From assembly GCA_002721445.1 (NCBI GenBank), contig PBKN01000018.1, forward strand, positions 1 to 64,000: 64,000 nt of DNA, written 5' to 3'. The stretch comes from Chloroflexota bacterium (GTDB taxonomy: Bacteria; Chloroflexota; Dehalococcoidia; Lucifugimonadales; GCA-002723415). Shown here piece by piece: positions 49,152 through 60,239 of this stretch (its first letter is position 1; every line of letters begins with the position of its first letter). A program made the translations under genes and the position numbers. The notes beneath the pieces were generated by a model. That model ran no database searches. It was not told the origin of the DNA and saw only the letters and a list, made by a program, of their open reading frames with translations.

Positions 49152-49169
49152 AATAAAATAATCACCTTT

Positions 49170-51098
49170 CTATAAGAACATAAAAAATATCATTATTAAT
49201 ATTATTCCTAATGATACTATGCTTCCATAAGTTTGAAGTTGCCCGTTTTGTATTTGCCTTAATAAGACTCCCATATTTAAACCAATCCATCCAATAGCTC
49301 CAAAGACTCTATCCACAATGTTTGTATCAAACCAATTTAACCCTTTTGCCAAAGAATTAAGAAAAACTTTTTTAACTATTATCTCTTCATAAAAATAATC
49401 AAAGTAGTATTTATTAATTAAAATCTTCCTGAAAATTGTAAATTTATCAATAAATTTAATCAATAATAAATTTTTGAGTATATAAATTTGATAAGCTAAT
49501 AAAATTGCCAATAAAGATATTAAAGTAGCACCATATACGAACCAATTACTAAATATATTTACATGTGATTTAACTCCACCGTGCCCAATAAAATCAGAAA
49601 ACCAATGACTTGGAATAAAACCAATTGAAATAATTGGATTTATTATAAAACCTATAAATATAGAAGCAATAGACAATATGACTAAAGGTATAAGCATCAC
49701 ACTAGGAGATTCATGTAAATCTTTTTTCGAAATTCCCCCTTTAAATTCTCCATGAAATGTCATATAAATTGCTCTAAACATATAAAATGAAGTAATAAAA
49801 ACTGTAATAAATGCTAAATAAAATGCTATATTTGAAACTATTCCTGAATTAGACCAAGCTCCACTCAATATTTCATCTTTACTCCAAAACCCTGAAAAAG
49901 GAAATATTCCTAACAAACTTAAAGATCCAATTATAAATGTTACATAAGTCCATGGCATAATTTTTCTAAGACCACCCATTTTATTCATATCAAACGTACC
50001 TGTACTATGACTAATACTTCCAGCCCCCAAAAATAATAACGCTTTAAAAAATGCATGAGTAAATAAATGGAATATTGATGCAGATAAAGCTCCCATTCCA
50101 AGAGCTAACATCATATAACCTAGTTGACTAATAGTAGAATAAGCCAAAACTTTCTTTATATCATTCATAGATAGAGCTATTAGAGCAGCAAGCATTGCTG
50201 TAACTCCTCCAGTAATAGCCAATGTATTCATAGCTATTACAGAATTTTCAAAAACTGGGAAAAATCTCCCAACTAAAAATACTCCAGCTGCTACCATTGT
50301 TGCTGCATGTATTAATGCACTTACCGGAGTCGGACCTTCCATTGCATCTGGCAACCAAGTATGCAACGGAAATTGAGCAGATTTTCCAATTGCACCTGCA
50401 AATAAACCTAATGCAAATAAGGTAACAAAAAAGTCAGAAAGGTAACCTTGATTAACTGCGAATATGATATCTTGGATCATAATTGGATTTAATGAGTTTT
50501 CTATAAATATAGATTTTTGAACAAACAAATATAGTATAGCTAATAATAATCCAAAATCCCCTATCCTAGTAATTATAAAAGCTTTCTTTGCAGCTGACAC
50601 AGCAGCAGGTTTATGATGCCAAAATCCAATTAACAAATAAGAACTTAATCCAACCAGTTCCCAAAAAACAAACAATTGAATAATATTACTTGCCAATACT
50701 AACCCTAACATTGCAGTAGTAAAAAGAGATAAAATTGCGAAATATCTAATATAACCTTTATCTTGAGACATATATCCTACCGAAAAAATTTGTACTAATA
50801 AACTTACACTCGTTACTACAACCAACATAACTGCTGTAAGTTCATCAAGGATAAAACTTATACCAAAATTCAAGCTTCCAATGACCAAAAATTCATTAGG
50901 GTTAAATGAAATAACTCTTTGATTAATTGATAAATCTAATAAAACAAGTATTGAAAGAAGAGTAGAAAGTGAAATTGCAAAAATTGAAACTAAGCTAGAC
51001 AATCTATCCATTTTAGCAAAAAAAGGCTTAAAAATAAGAATCAAAATAAGAAAAGATAAAAGTGGAGAAAAAAATATAGTCCAAAGAATTTGTTCCAT
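49170..51098 (-). CDS. nuoL: NADH-quinone oxidoreductase subunit L
   Basis: [72 protein letters not shown]. Confidence 0.95.
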   Translation of the reverse strand: MEQILWTIFFSPLLSFLILILIFKPFFAKMDRLSSLVSIFAISLSTLLSILVLLDLSINQRVISFNPNEFLVIGSLNFGISFILDELTAVMLVVVTSVSLLVQIFSVGYMSQDKGYIRYFAILSLFTTAMLGLVLASNIIQLFVFWELVGLSSYLLIGFWHHKPAAVSAAKKAFIITRIGDFGLLLAILYLFVQKSIFIENSLNPIMIQDIIFAVNQGYLSDFFVTLFALGLFAGAIGKSAQFPLHTWLPDAMEGPTPVSALIHAATMVAAGVFLVGRFFPVFENSVIAMNTLAITGGVTAMLAALIALSMNDIKKVLAYSTISQLGYMMLALGMGALSASIFHLFTHAFFKALLFLGAGSISHSTGTFDMNKMGGLRKIMPWTYVTFIIGSLSLLGIFPFSGFWSKDEILSGAWSNSGIVSNIAFYLAFITVFITSFYMFRAIYMTFHGEFKGGISKKDLHESPSVMLIPLVILSIASIFIGFIINPIISIGFIPSHWFSDFIGHGGVKSHVNIFSNWFVYGATLISLLAILLAYQIYILKNLLLIKFIDKFTIFRKILINKYYFDYFYEEIIVKKVFLNSLAKGLNWFDTNIVDRVFGAIGWIGLNMGVLLRQIQNGQLQTYGSIVSLGIILIMIFFMFL

Positions 51099-51293
51099 TT
51101 ATATTTTCCTCAAAATTTCATCAGCAACATGCTCTCGTCCCTTAGGCACTAAGATTCTAAAAGATGTCATAACTCTCCATTCATTAATACCATTTTCAGG
51201 TATTAACCTAGTAGGTAAACCTTCACTTTCGAACAAATCTTTCCAGATTTGAGCTAAAAATAAATTCGAAGCTATTTTATAATCAACCCACAC
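51099..51293 (-). CDS. DUF2007-like small protein inside the nuo operon
   Basis: 64 aa; YKIASNLFLAQIWKDLFESEGLPTRLIPE...SFRILVPKGREHVADEIL; stop codon abuts nuoL start. Confidence 0.65.
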   Translation of the reverse strand: MWVDYKIASNLFLAQIWKDLFESEGLPTRLIPENGINEWRVMTSFRILVPKGREHVADEILRKI

Positions 51294-51305
51294 AAAATAT
51301 ATCCT

Positions 51306-51617
51306 TTATTTTTTTAAACTATCTATTTCAGTAATAAAAATTGTATCTTTGTTTTTATAAATTGACATGACTATAGCTAGGCCTAAAGCTATTTCAGCTG
51401 CAGCAACAGCAATTATGAAAATAACAAAAATATGTCCATTTAAATTAACTAAAGTTAAATTTTGATATTTAGAAAATCCAACTAGAGCTAAATTAACTGC
51501 ATTAAACATTAATTCAATACACATAAAGATTACAACTAAATGCTTTTTTGTTAATGCTCCATACAAACCTATTGAAAAAAGTATTGCAGATACAATTAAA
51601 AAATTATTTAAATCCAT
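51306..51617 (-). CDS. nuoK: NADH-quinone oxidoreductase subunit K
   Basis: 103 aa; FSIGLYGALTKKHLVVIFMCIELMFNAVNLALVGFS, AAAEIALGLAIV. Confidence 0.95.
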   Translation of the reverse strand: MDLNNFLIVSAILFSIGLYGALTKKHLVVIFMCIELMFNAVNLALVGFSKYQNLTLVNLNGHIFVIFIIAVAAAEIALGLAIVMSIYKNKDTIFITEIDSLKK

Positions 51618-51620
51618 AAG

Positions 51621-52145
51621 TTAATCCTCTCTTATCAATACAAAAGCTCCAATAAGTGCAGCTAATAGTAATATTGATACAACTTCAAAAGGAAGAACAA
51701 AATTGTTTACCAATAATCTACCTATTTCATTAACAGTACTACCATACAAATAAGATGCTTCATCTTTTGTAATATCCTTAATATTTATATCATTAAATAT
51801 ATAAATTGAAATTAAGCAAAAAACTCCAACTACAATAGCTGTGATTAAATTGAATTTATGAGAAACATTTTGAATATCAATATCTCTGGTAAATAAAATT
51901 GCAAATATCAATAATACAGAAATTGCTCCAATATATATAAGTATTTGCACAGCTGCCAGAAACTCGGCGTTCAATAAAATAAAAAAAGCAGCTATTGTTA
52001 TAAAACAAATAATTAATGATAAGGCAGCTCTAAATACACTTTTTAATAAAACAACCCCTAATGCAGAAATAATAGATATAACAGAAATTGCCCAAAACAC
52101 AATCTCAAGGACCATAGAACTTTCTGTTACAAATTCCGAATTCAT
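51621..52145 (-). CDS. nuoJ: NADH-quinone oxidoreductase subunit J
   Basis: NAEFLAAVQILIYIGAISVLLIFAILFTRD. Confidence 0.93.
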   Translation of the reverse strand: MNSEFVTESSMVLEIVFWAISVISIISALGVVLLKSVFRAALSLIICFITIAAFFILLNAEFLAAVQILIYIGAISVLLIFAILFTRDIDIQNVSHKFNLITAIVVGVFCLISIYIFNDINIKDITKDEASYLYGSTVNEIGRLLVNNFVLPFEVVSILLLAALIGAFVLIRED

Positions 52146-52813
52146 CTATTTACCCAATTATCTTCCTGATCAGAGACGCTTGGACGCTCATGCCTCCCTA
52201 TTTGATCCCAAGTAATTTCATCTCCAGACCTAGGATCATATTCAAGTTTTTCTAATTGAGGTCTGAACCAAGTACTAGGTTTTTTTGGAGCCGATTTTAA
52301 TCGATCAACATCAATAACTAAATTTTCCCTTTTATATGTCCCCTCCTCAAATCCACTACCCATATGTAAAGCATCATAAGGACATGCTTCAACACATAAT
52401 CCACAAAACATACATCTACCTATATCAATATCAAAAACATCAATAGCATATTTTTCACCTTCAGGAATTGATTCCCCACTAGGACTAGTAACAATTTTAA
52501 TAATTCCTAACGGACAATATTTAGCACAACTAGCACAACCGGTACAACGTTGTTCATACCAGGTAAATTCTTGCCCTCTAAACCTCGGACTTTGTGGAAA
52601 TTTATCAGGTACAGATACTAATCCTAATAAAGATTTAAAAAATCTTTTTGGATTATTAATAAAAAAAGTTATTATGTTTTTCTTTTCTAATTTAGCTAGA
52701 TCTAGAGGACTAACCTTACGATCAGGATATTGGTGAGTGGTAAATATCCTACCAGGGAAGATTAAATTCTTCATTGTAACCATTAATCCTTTTAACAGTC
52801 CTAAACCATACAT
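52142..52813 (-). CDS. nuoI: NADH-quinone oxidoreductase subunit I
   Basis: Two 4Fe-4S motifs CTGCASCAKYCPLGI and CMFCGLCVEACPYDAL. Confidence 0.95.
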   Translation of the reverse strand: MYGLGLLKGLMVTMKNLIFPGRIFTTHQYPDRKVSPLDLAKLEKKNIITFFINNPKRFFKSLLGLVSVPDKFPQSPRFRGQEFTWYEQRCTGCASCAKYCPLGIIKIVTSPSGESIPEGEKYAIDVFDIDIGRCMFCGLCVEACPYDALHMGSGFEEGTYKRENLVIDVDRLKSAPKKPSTWFRPQLEKLEYDPRSGDEITWDQIGRHERPSVSDQEDNWVNR

Positions 52814-52836
52814 ATAATTAACTCCAATTAAATTTA

Positions 52837-54030
52837 CTATCTAACAATATTAGCTTCATAAGAATGTTTAATTTTTTCTTTATTTTTACTACCCATAATT
52901 TGGGTTATGGCAAAAAATAATACTATTGCAAACATCCAATTGATACCAGAAATTATCCAGTAATCTGAAGTAGAAATAAAACCAGTGGCATTATCCTGAA
53001 AAACAATAATTTCAATTGCAGTTGCAAATAAATTAAATAAACCTAATCCAAATAATGGTTTCCAAGCAAAATTCATGATTTGATCTATTCTAAGCCTTGG
53101 CCAGGTTGCCCTAATCCAAAGCATAAAAAATATAAGTATAAATACTTTAATAGCAAACCAAAATTCAGCTGGTAAAATATTAGGACCTTTAAAGCCTCCT
53201 AAATATAATGTAGTAATAATGATCGCAGAAATAATAGGTGCCATAAACTCAGCAAGAGTAATAATTGCGAACTTAATACCAGAATATTCAGTATGAAACC
53301 CAGAACCAAGTTCTGATTCCGCTTCTATTTGGTCAAAGGGAGTACGACTAATTTCAGCAATAGATGCAGCAAAAAAAACAAAAAACCCTATAGGCTGTAC
53401 TATAAAGAATGGGATCGTTTGACTCATTACTATATCTGAAAGTGCTAAAGAATTAGATAGTAATAATATACCAACTATTGCTATTCCCATAGGTATTTCA
53501 TAAGTTATAAGCATTGCTACGCTTCTCATAGCTCCAAACATTGCATATTTATTTCTAGAAGCCCAACCACCCATAAATATAGCTATAGTATTTATAGAAG
53601 TCACACCAATTATAAATATTACACCTATATTTAAAGAACCCATAAAAGAATCAGGGCCTAATGGTATTACAACTATTACAAGTAAAGTTGTAATAAGCAA
53701 TAATATAGGAGCTAAATTAAAAACAATTTTATCAGCTGATTCAGGAACTGTATCTTCTTTAGTTATAGCTTTTACTACATCAGCGATAGGTTGCAATAAC
53801 CCAAATGGACCCCACCTATTAGGACCTATTCTTGACTGAAACCTTGCTAATGTACGTCTTTCAAACCAAGTATATAATGCTGTTGAAATAATAAGCATAT
53901 TAATTACTGCAAATGCAAGTGTAATAGCCGACATCAAATAAGTTAATGAACTTAACCATGAAGGTAAAATAATTTCATATAAATTGTATATCCTACAAAA
54001 ATTTAAGAGTCCTTCAGGTTGTTCACACAT
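52837..54030 (-). CDS. nuoH: NADH-quinone oxidoreductase subunit H
   Basis: ERRTLARFQSRIGPNRWGPFGLLQPIADVVKAITKED, SRTPFDQIEAESELGSGFHTEYSG. Confidence 0.95.
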   Translation of the reverse strand: MCEQPEGLLNFCRIYNLYEIILPSWLSSLTYLMSAITLAFAVINMLIISTALYTWFERRTLARFQSRIGPNRWGPFGLLQPIADVVKAITKEDTVPESADKIVFNLAPILLLITTLLVIVVIPLGPDSFMGSLNIGVIFIIGVTSINTIAIFMGGWASRNKYAMFGAMRSVAMLITYEIPMGIAIVGILLLSNSLALSDIVMSQTIPFFIVQPIGFFVFFAASIAEISRTPFDQIEAESELGSGFHTEYSGIKFAIITLAEFMAPIISAIIITTLYLGGFKGPNILPAEFWFAIKVFILIFFMLWIRATWPRLRIDQIMNFAWKPLFGLGLFNLFATAIEIIVFQDNATGFISTSDYWIISGINWMFAIVLFFAITQIMGSKNKEKIKHSYEANIVR

Positions 54031-55133
54031 TATCTATCTACTTCCCCCATAACAAAATCAACTGATCCCAAAATTACAATTAAATCAGACATTTTCCAGC
54101 CAATTAACATTTCACGTAATAATGACAAATTCATAAAAGAAGGGGATCGGATTTTACACCTATATGGAGCAATAGTCTGATCACTAACTAAATAAAAACC
54201 TAATTCTCCTTTAGGAGCTTCTACAGACGAATATGTGTCTCCATCTGGTGGTCTTATATTATATGGAACTTCAGACCTTATAGGTCCTTCTGGTATCATC
54301 TCAACACATTGAGATATAATTTTTAAGCTTTCCCTCATCTCCTTGATACGAACTAAATATCTGTCAAATACATCTCCATTAATACCCAGAGGGGTATCAA
54401 AACTTAATTTATCGTATACTTCATAAGGATTTGATTTGCGAATATCCCAATTTACTGATGAAGCTCTAAGCATTGGACCTGACAATGAACCATTTATACA
54501 TTGTTCAGCTGTCAAAACTCCTACATTTTTGCTTCTAGCTAAAACAATCTCATTAGTAGTAACTAACCCTTCTAATTCATCAATATATCCCGGCATTTCT
54601 TTGATTAAATCATCTAGTCTAAGCCAAAATTCCTTAGGAGCATCTTGAAAAACTCCTCCAGGCCTCATGTAACTTAATGTTATCCTAGCTCCACATAAAA
54701 TCTCAAATAAATCTAAAATTCTTTCTCTTTCTCGAAAACAGTACATCAAAGGAGTTGCGAAAGCACCCATATCATTCACTAGAAAACCTGTAGCCATAAA
54801 ATGACTTGCAATTCTCTGCAATTCAGCAGTTATTACTCTTAAAAACTTCGCTCTTTCTGGAACTTCAATATTACTTAAAGATTCTACAGCTCGAACATAT
54901 GCAAGGTTATTTGACATACTTGAAACCCAATCCAAACGATCTGTAAGTGTTACGATTTGCACATAGGATCTTGTTTCTGCTAACTTCTCAGTACCTCTAT
55001 GCATATATCCGAATACTGGGTCAACATCTACAACAATTTCACCATCAAAAGTAACTCTTAACCTAAACACTCCATGAGTACTAGGATGCTGAGGTCCCAA
55101 ATTTATTGTTACTGGTTCAGTTCTTATTGGCAT
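54030..55133 (-). CDS. nuoD: NADH-quinone oxidoreductase subunit D
   Basis: NLGPQHPSTHGVFRLRVTFDGE, GYMHRGTEKLAE, DRLDWVSSMSNNLAY, DFVMGEVDR; start corrected to 55133. Confidence 0.95.
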   Translation of the reverse strand: MPIRTEPVTINLGPQHPSTHGVFRLRVTFDGEIVVDVDPVFGYMHRGTEKLAETRSYVQIVTLTDRLDWVSSMSNNLAYVRAVESLSNIEVPERAKFLRVITAELQRIASHFMATGFLVNDMGAFATPLMYCFRERERILDLFEILCGARITLSYMRPGGVFQDAPKEFWLRLDDLIKEMPGYIDELEGLVTTNEIVLARSKNVGVLTAEQCINGSLSGPMLRASSVNWDIRKSNPYEVYDKLSFDTPLGINGDVFDRYLVRIKEMRESLKIISQCVEMIPEGPIRSEVPYNIRPPDGDTYSSVEAPKGELGFYLVSDQTIAPYRCKIRSPSFMNLSLLREMLIGWKMSDLIVILGSVDFVMGEVDR

Positions 55134-55137
55134 ATAA

Positions 55138-55581
55138 TCAACCTGTATAATTTCGGCGCAAGGGATGGCCTTCAAAGCCTTCCCAAAGTAAAACTCTTTT
55201 CATATTTGGATGTCCCGAAAACTCAACCCCCATCAAATCCCAAATCTCCCTCTCCTGCAACTCAGCACCCTTCCAAAGGTCAGAAATAGAAGGGATTACA
55301 GGATTATCGATTTCATAACATTTTGTTTTCAAAATAATCCTATGATTTTTATTAATAGAAAACAAGTGATAAATAATTTCTATAAATTCAATGTAATCTA
55401 CTGCAGTAATAGATGTTAAATAGTTTAAATTTAAATCAACATCTTCTTTAAGGAACTTTATTACATTATTTACCGATTGAGGTGAAATATAAATATCATT
55501 CCCAATACCTATTGAATGCGAATTAATACATGAAGAATTGATTCGATTTATTACTCCATCTTCATTTTTTATTATTGTCAT
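55138..55581 (-). CDS. nuoC: NADH-quinone oxidoreductase subunit C
   Basis: SDLWKGAELQEREIWDLMGVEFSGHPNMKRVLLWEGFEGHPLRRNY. Confidence 0.93.
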   Translation of the reverse strand: MTIIKNEDGVINRINSSCINSHSIGIGNDIYISPQSVNNVIKFLKEDVDLNLNYLTSITAVDYIEFIEIIYHLFSINKNHRIILKTKCYEIDNPVIPSISDLWKGAELQEREIWDLMGVEFSGHPNMKRVLLWEGFEGHPLRRNYTG

Positions 55582-55598
55582 TAATATATTACTTCCAA

Positions 55599-56183
55599 TT
55601 ATTTTTTCGCAAGAATTGAATTTTTCTTAATTTTTTCGTGCAATTGCATTACTCCATATAAAAGCGCATCAGGTCTAGGTGGGCAACCTGGGACATAAAC
55701 ATCTACAGGAACTATATGGTTAACTCCTTCTACAACACTATATGAACCATAATAAGGGCCACCACTAGTTGCACATACACCCATTGATATAACCCATTTA
55801 GGTTCTGGCATCTGTTCATATACTCTTTGTATTGCTGGAGCCATTTTCCAAGTTACTGTACCTGCAACTATCATGAGATCAGCTTGACGTGGAGTAGCTC
55901 TAAACACTTCCATACCAAATCTAGCACTATCAAATCTAGACATTGCACTAGCTATCATTTCAAATGCACAACATGCTAAGCCAAATGTCAAAGGCCATAT
56001 TGCAGCTTTTCTACTCCAGTTTAATAAAGCATCAACTGATGTAACAGCAATATTACTTCTAATATCATCAGGAACTTCAATTAATGGATCTGAAATAGGT
56101 GAAGTATGTGATGATTTTAAATCATTTATTGCCGAGCCTTCTTCATAATCTAACTTGTTAATCATTTCTATCTGAAAAGACAT
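55599..56183 (-). CDS. nuoB: NADH-quinone oxidoreductase subunit B
   Basis: [62 protein letters not shown]. Confidence 0.95.
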   Translation of the reverse strand: MSFQIEMINKLDYEEGSAINDLKSSHTSPISDPLIEVPDDIRSNIAVTSVDALLNWSRKAAIWPLTFGLACCAFEMIASAMSRFDSARFGMEVFRATPRQADLMIVAGTVTWKMAPAIQRVYEQMPEPKWVISMGVCATSGGPYYGSYSVVEGVNHIVPVDVYVPGCPPRPDALLYGVMQLHEKIKKNSILAKK

Positions 56184-56199
56184 ATGTTTAACTCCTCAT

Positions 56200-56592
56200 T
56201 TACCAATTTAATACATTTTTCTTTAATGCGTAGATCCACCCTAATGCCAAAATTCCGATAAAAACTACAACTTCTATTAAAATAAAAATACCGAATTCTC
56301 TTGACATAGCGCCAAAACTTACAGCCCAAGGAAAAAGAAATACAACTTCAAGGTCAAAAATTATAAACAGTAAAGCCACTGGATAATATCTGAAATTAAA
56401 TTGATTCCACGGACCAGATATGGGCTCAAAACCACACTCATAAACACTCTGTTTAATAGAATTTGGCATATGAGGCCTAATGGTTACCTTAGACAAAATC
56501 CAAGATATCAATATCATACCTAGAGGAACTACAAGGGCTAATCCAGCGAATATAGCTATAAAACCATATTGACGGAAATATAAGTCAAACAT
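56200..56592 (-). CDS. nuoA: NADH-quinone oxidoreductase subunit A
   Basis: YECGFEPISGPWNQFNFRYYPVALLFIIFDLEVVFLFPWAV. Confidence 0.95.
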   Translation of the reverse strand: MFDLYFRQYGFIAIFAGLALVVPLGMILISWILSKVTIRPHMPNSIKQSVYECGFEPISGPWNQFNFRYYPVALLFIIFDLEVVFLFPWAVSFGAMSREFGIFILIEVVVFIGILALGWIYALKKNVLNW

Positions 56593-56792
56593 ATATATTA
56601 ATTTAATTTCCTAAATTTCTTTTAATCAGGACCTAAAAATTACCCAATAAATATCTGTAAATTATACATACGAATTTAACAGTTTGCAAGTAAAATTTAC
56701 TACTTATTAATATATCATTATAGTTTAATATTATATAATATATTTCTATTGAAAATATTAAATTTATTATTAATTATTAACAGGAAATATAA

Positions 56793-57839
56793 TTGGGACA
56801 TTCTCAGGAAAATAATACTAATGCGGGCATTCTAAATCGATATCAAAAAACAATCAGTGTTTCATTAAAACAGAATATGCCAAATGAAAATTCTGAAGTA
56901 TATAAACTGTTGTCATATTCTATGGGCTGGATAGATATAAATGGTAATAAAAAAAATAACAACCTAGGTAAAGCGCTTAGACCATCGCTTTGTCTTTTCG
57001 CTTGCGAGTCTCTATCTGGTTCAATTGGCCCCTCAATTCCTGCTGCAGTAGCAATAGAATTGATTCATAAATTCTCATTGATTCATGACGATATACAAGA
57101 TAAAGACGAATTCAGATATAATCAAGCAACTTTATGGACAATATGGGGAGTACCTAAAGCGTTAATTGCAGGAAATGTTTTAAGAATAATTGCAGATCAA
57201 TGCCTAGAAAAATTAGTTGCTAATGGAACTGAAATTGATCGCACTCTATTTGTTATAGAAATCCTTACTCAATCATATTTAGAAATGATTGAAGGTCAAT
57301 ATTTAGATATCTATTATGAAGGATCCCCTGGAATATCCATTGAAGAATATATGAATATGATTAAAAATAAAACAGGAGCATTAATTAAATCTTCATTACA
57401 AATTGGAGCCGTTATTGGAACTCAAAATATAGATATAATAAATGCATTTTCAGAATGCGGAAGTTCTATTGGTTATTTATTTCAAATAAGAGACGATATT
57501 TTAGGTGTATGGGGAGAATCTAAAAATACAGGGAAGCCAGTTGGTTCAGACATTAAGATGAAAAAAAATTCTTTCCCCATTTGTTATGCAATATCAAATG
57601 CAAAAAACAAAACAAAAAAATTCTTAATTGATAAATATTCCAAAAAGTCCATTACAAATAACGATGTAATAGAAATATTAGATGTATTAGAAAGTTTGAA
57701 AATAAAAAAACATGCTGAAGATATTACAGATTATCATGCTGAAAGAGCTATAAAAGCACTAAAACAAAAAAACATACCTTGTAGCACAATAAAAGAAATT
57801 GAAAATTTAGTAGATTTTCTATCTACTAGAAATCATTGA
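56793..57839 (+). CDS. Polyprenyl (farnesyl/geranylgeranyl) diphosphate synthase family
   Basis: KALRPSLCLFACESL, LIHKFSLIHDDIQDKDEFR, YLFQIRDDILGVWGE; TTG start with AGGAAA upstream. Confidence 0.9.
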   Translation: MGHSQENNTNAGILNRYQKTISVSLKQNMPNENSEVYKLLSYSMGWIDINGNKKNNNLGKALRPSLCLFACESLSGSIGPSIPAAVAIELIHKFSLIHDDIQDKDEFRYNQATLWTIWGVPKALIAGNVLRIIADQCLEKLVANGTEIDRTLFVIEILTQSYLEMIEGQYLDIYYEGSPGISIEEYMNMIKNKTGALIKSSLQIGAVIGTQNIDIINAFSECGSSIGYLFQIRDDILGVWGESKNTGKPVGSDIKMKKNSFPICYAISNAKNKTKKFLIDKYSKKSITNNDVIEILDVLESLKIKKHAEDITDYHAERAIKALKQKNIPCSTIKEIENLVDFLSTRNH

Positions 57840-57965
57840 TTTTTTAAAAAATTATAAAAATGTTATACTAAAATAAATACATAGTTGAATTAATTAGCTA
57901 AATTTTATAATGTATATATTTAGTAATATTTTTTAAAATTTAAATAAAAAGGATAACAAAAATCA

Positions 57966-58463
57966 ATGATAGAAGATATTATATTAAACAAGAACGAATC
58001 TTCAATCAGTTCTCAAACTTATACTATAAAGGTAGATGTAGACAAAAACCAATCTACGAAGTTCCATGATATAACTGAGACTATTCAGCAATTAATTTCT
58101 AAATCAAAAATAAATTCAGGAATTGCAGTTATCTTCTCTAAGCACACTACTTCAGCTATTGTAATACAAGAAAATGAACCATTACTACTGCAAGATTTAT
58201 CGAATACACTAGAATCCTTTGCTCCCAAAAAAGGAAAATACAAGCATAATGATTTCGATATTAGAACAGTTCATATGCATGTAGATGAATGCCCTAATGG
58301 CCATTCACACTGTCAACATTTAGTATTAGGAACAAGTGAAACTATACCTATAGTTGAAAATAATTTAACACTAGGTAACTGGCAAAGAATTTTTCATGTA
58401 GAATTAGATCAAGAAGGTCCAGCATCCTATCGTGAAATTATATTACAAATACTTGGCACATAA
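57966..58463 (+). CDS. YjbQ/UPF0047 family protein
   Basis: GIAVIFSKHTTSAIVIQENEPLLLQDL, GHSHCQHLVLGTSETIPI. Confidence 0.9.
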   Translation: MIEDIILNKNESSISSQTYTIKVDVDKNQSTKFHDITETIQQLISKSKINSGIAVIFSKHTTSAIVIQENEPLLLQDLSNTLESFAPKKGKYKHNDFDIRTVHMHVDECPNGHSHCQHLVLGTSETIPIVENNLTLGNWQRIFHVELDQEGPASYREIILQILGT

Positions 58464-58501
58464 TAATATAATTATCTACTGTTCATGAAACAGAATATCC
58501 A

Positions 58502-59356
58502 ATGCCAAATATACAAGAATCTTATACTTACTGCGAAAATCTTGTTAAAAGCCACTATGAAAATTTCACTATAGGTTCTTTATTTTTACCCAAGCATATT
58601 AAGAATCACCTCTATGCAATTTATTCATTCTGTAGAAACACTGATGACATAGGAGATTCATTATTTGAAAATAAAATTGAAAAACTAAATAACCTAGATA
58701 TATTAGAAGCAGAATTACATAAATGCTACAAAAAAGGGTATATGCCTAAAGATCCATTCATGATTGCTCTTCAAGACACCATAAACAAATTTAATATAAA
58801 TATTACCCCTTTCCTTAAATTAATTGAAGCAAATAGAATTGACCAAACGAAATTTCGTTATAATAATTTCAAAGAACTAGAAAATTATTGTAGTAAATCG
58901 GCTAATCCTGTAGGTCATTTAGTATTAAATATTTTCGGATATAGTGATGACTTAAGAAAAACTCTTTCAGATTATACCTGTACAGCATTACAGCTTACTA
59001 ATTTCCTTCAAGGCATACAAAATGATTATAATTTAGGAAGAATATATATACCTAATGAAGATATGGAAAATTTTAATTGTAAAGAAAAAGATATTTTAAA
59101 TTCAAATTCTAACCCAAACTTTATTAAACTAGTACGATTTCAGACCAATCGAGCATATGATTTATTTAAAAAAGGTGAAGATTTATTCCCCTTAATAACA
59201 AGAAGATTCAGAACAGATATAAAACTTTTCAGTATAGGAGGAATCAAAATATTAGATAAAATCAAATCACAAGGATATGACATTATAAATAATCCTCCAA
59301 AACTAAACATGAAAGATAAATTGGAAATAATATTTAAGTCAATAATAAATAAATGA
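58502..59356 (+). CDS. hpnC: HpnC-like squalene/phytoene synthase family
   Basis: ENFTIGSLFLPKHIKNHLYAIYSFCRNTDDIGD, LTNFLQGIQNDYNLGRIYIP. Confidence 0.82.
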   Translation: MPNIQESYTYCENLVKSHYENFTIGSLFLPKHIKNHLYAIYSFCRNTDDIGDSLFENKIEKLNNLDILEAELHKCYKKGYMPKDPFMIALQDTINKFNINITPFLKLIEANRIDQTKFRYNNFKELENYCSKSANPVGHLVLNIFGYSDDLRKTLSDYTCTALQLTNFLQGIQNDYNLGRIYIPNEDMENFNCKEKDILNSNSNPNFIKLVRFQTNRAYDLFKKGEDLFPLITRRFRTDIKLFSIGGIKILDKIKSQGYDIINNPPKLNMKDKLEIIFKSIINK

Positions 59357-59360
59357 ACTA

Positions 59361-60239
59361 ATGAGTAAATATAATATTAAATATGCATATAAGCACTGTG
59401 AAGAAATCACAAAAACAAATGCCAAAAATTTTTATTTTGCTTTTAAATTATTACCTGAAGCAAAACGTCTAGCAATTTATGCTACATATGCATTCTGTAG
59501 GATATGCGACGATATTGTAGACTGTTCAGATAATAACCAAAGCAAATTATATAAATTACAAAAACTAGAAAGTTCATTTCATAATATTGAAACAGAAAAA
59601 CTCCATGACCCAATATTTACAGCTTTAGACGATGCTATTTCAAAATTTAACATTCCTAAACATTATTATTCAGAATTAATCTCAGGTGTAAAATCAGATA
59701 TTACAAAAAATAGATTTAATAATTTTGATGAATTATCCAAATATTGTTATCAAGTAGCTTCTGTTATCGGATTAATTTGTATAGAAATTTTTGGATATAA
59801 GGATTCTATAGCAAAAAAATATGCTATTGAATTAGGCTATGCAATGCAAATAACTAATATACTTAGGGACTTAAAAGAAGATTCCAAGATGGATCGTATA
59901 TATATACCCTTAGATGAAATTAAACAATTTAATTATTCTGAATTCGAATTAAAAAAATTTTTAAAAAACAAAAACTTTAATTTACTAATGAAATTTCAAG
60001 CTGATAGAGCTCAAAAATATTACACTAAATCAAAAAATTTATTCCCTTTAATAAATAAAGATTCACAAGCATGTACAGAGTTGATGCATGGAACTTATAA
60101 TAGAATTTTAGACCTTATTATTGAACATAATTTCAACGTATTTGATCAACGAATCAAAATTAGAAAAACTGAAAAAATAATCATATTCTTAAAACTATGG
60201 ACAAAGAACATAAAGAACAAAATAATGATATATCTGTAA
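59361..60239 (+). CDS. hpnD: HpnD-like presqualene diphosphate synthase family
   Basis: NFYFAFKLLPEAKRLAIYATYAFCRICDDIVD, MQITNILRDLKEDSKMDRIYIP. Confidence 0.85.
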   Translation: MSKYNIKYAYKHCEEITKTNAKNFYFAFKLLPEAKRLAIYATYAFCRICDDIVDCSDNNQSKLYKLQKLESSFHNIETEKLHDPIFTALDDAISKFNIPKHYYSELISGVKSDITKNRFNNFDELSKYCYQVASVIGLICIEIFGYKDSIAKKYAIELGYAMQITNILRDLKEDSKMDRIYIPLDEIKQFNYSEFELKKFLKNKNFNLLMKFQADRAQKYYTKSKNLFPLINKDSQACTELMHGTYNRILDLIIEHNFNVFDQRIKIRKTEKIIIFLKLWTKNIKNKIMIYL

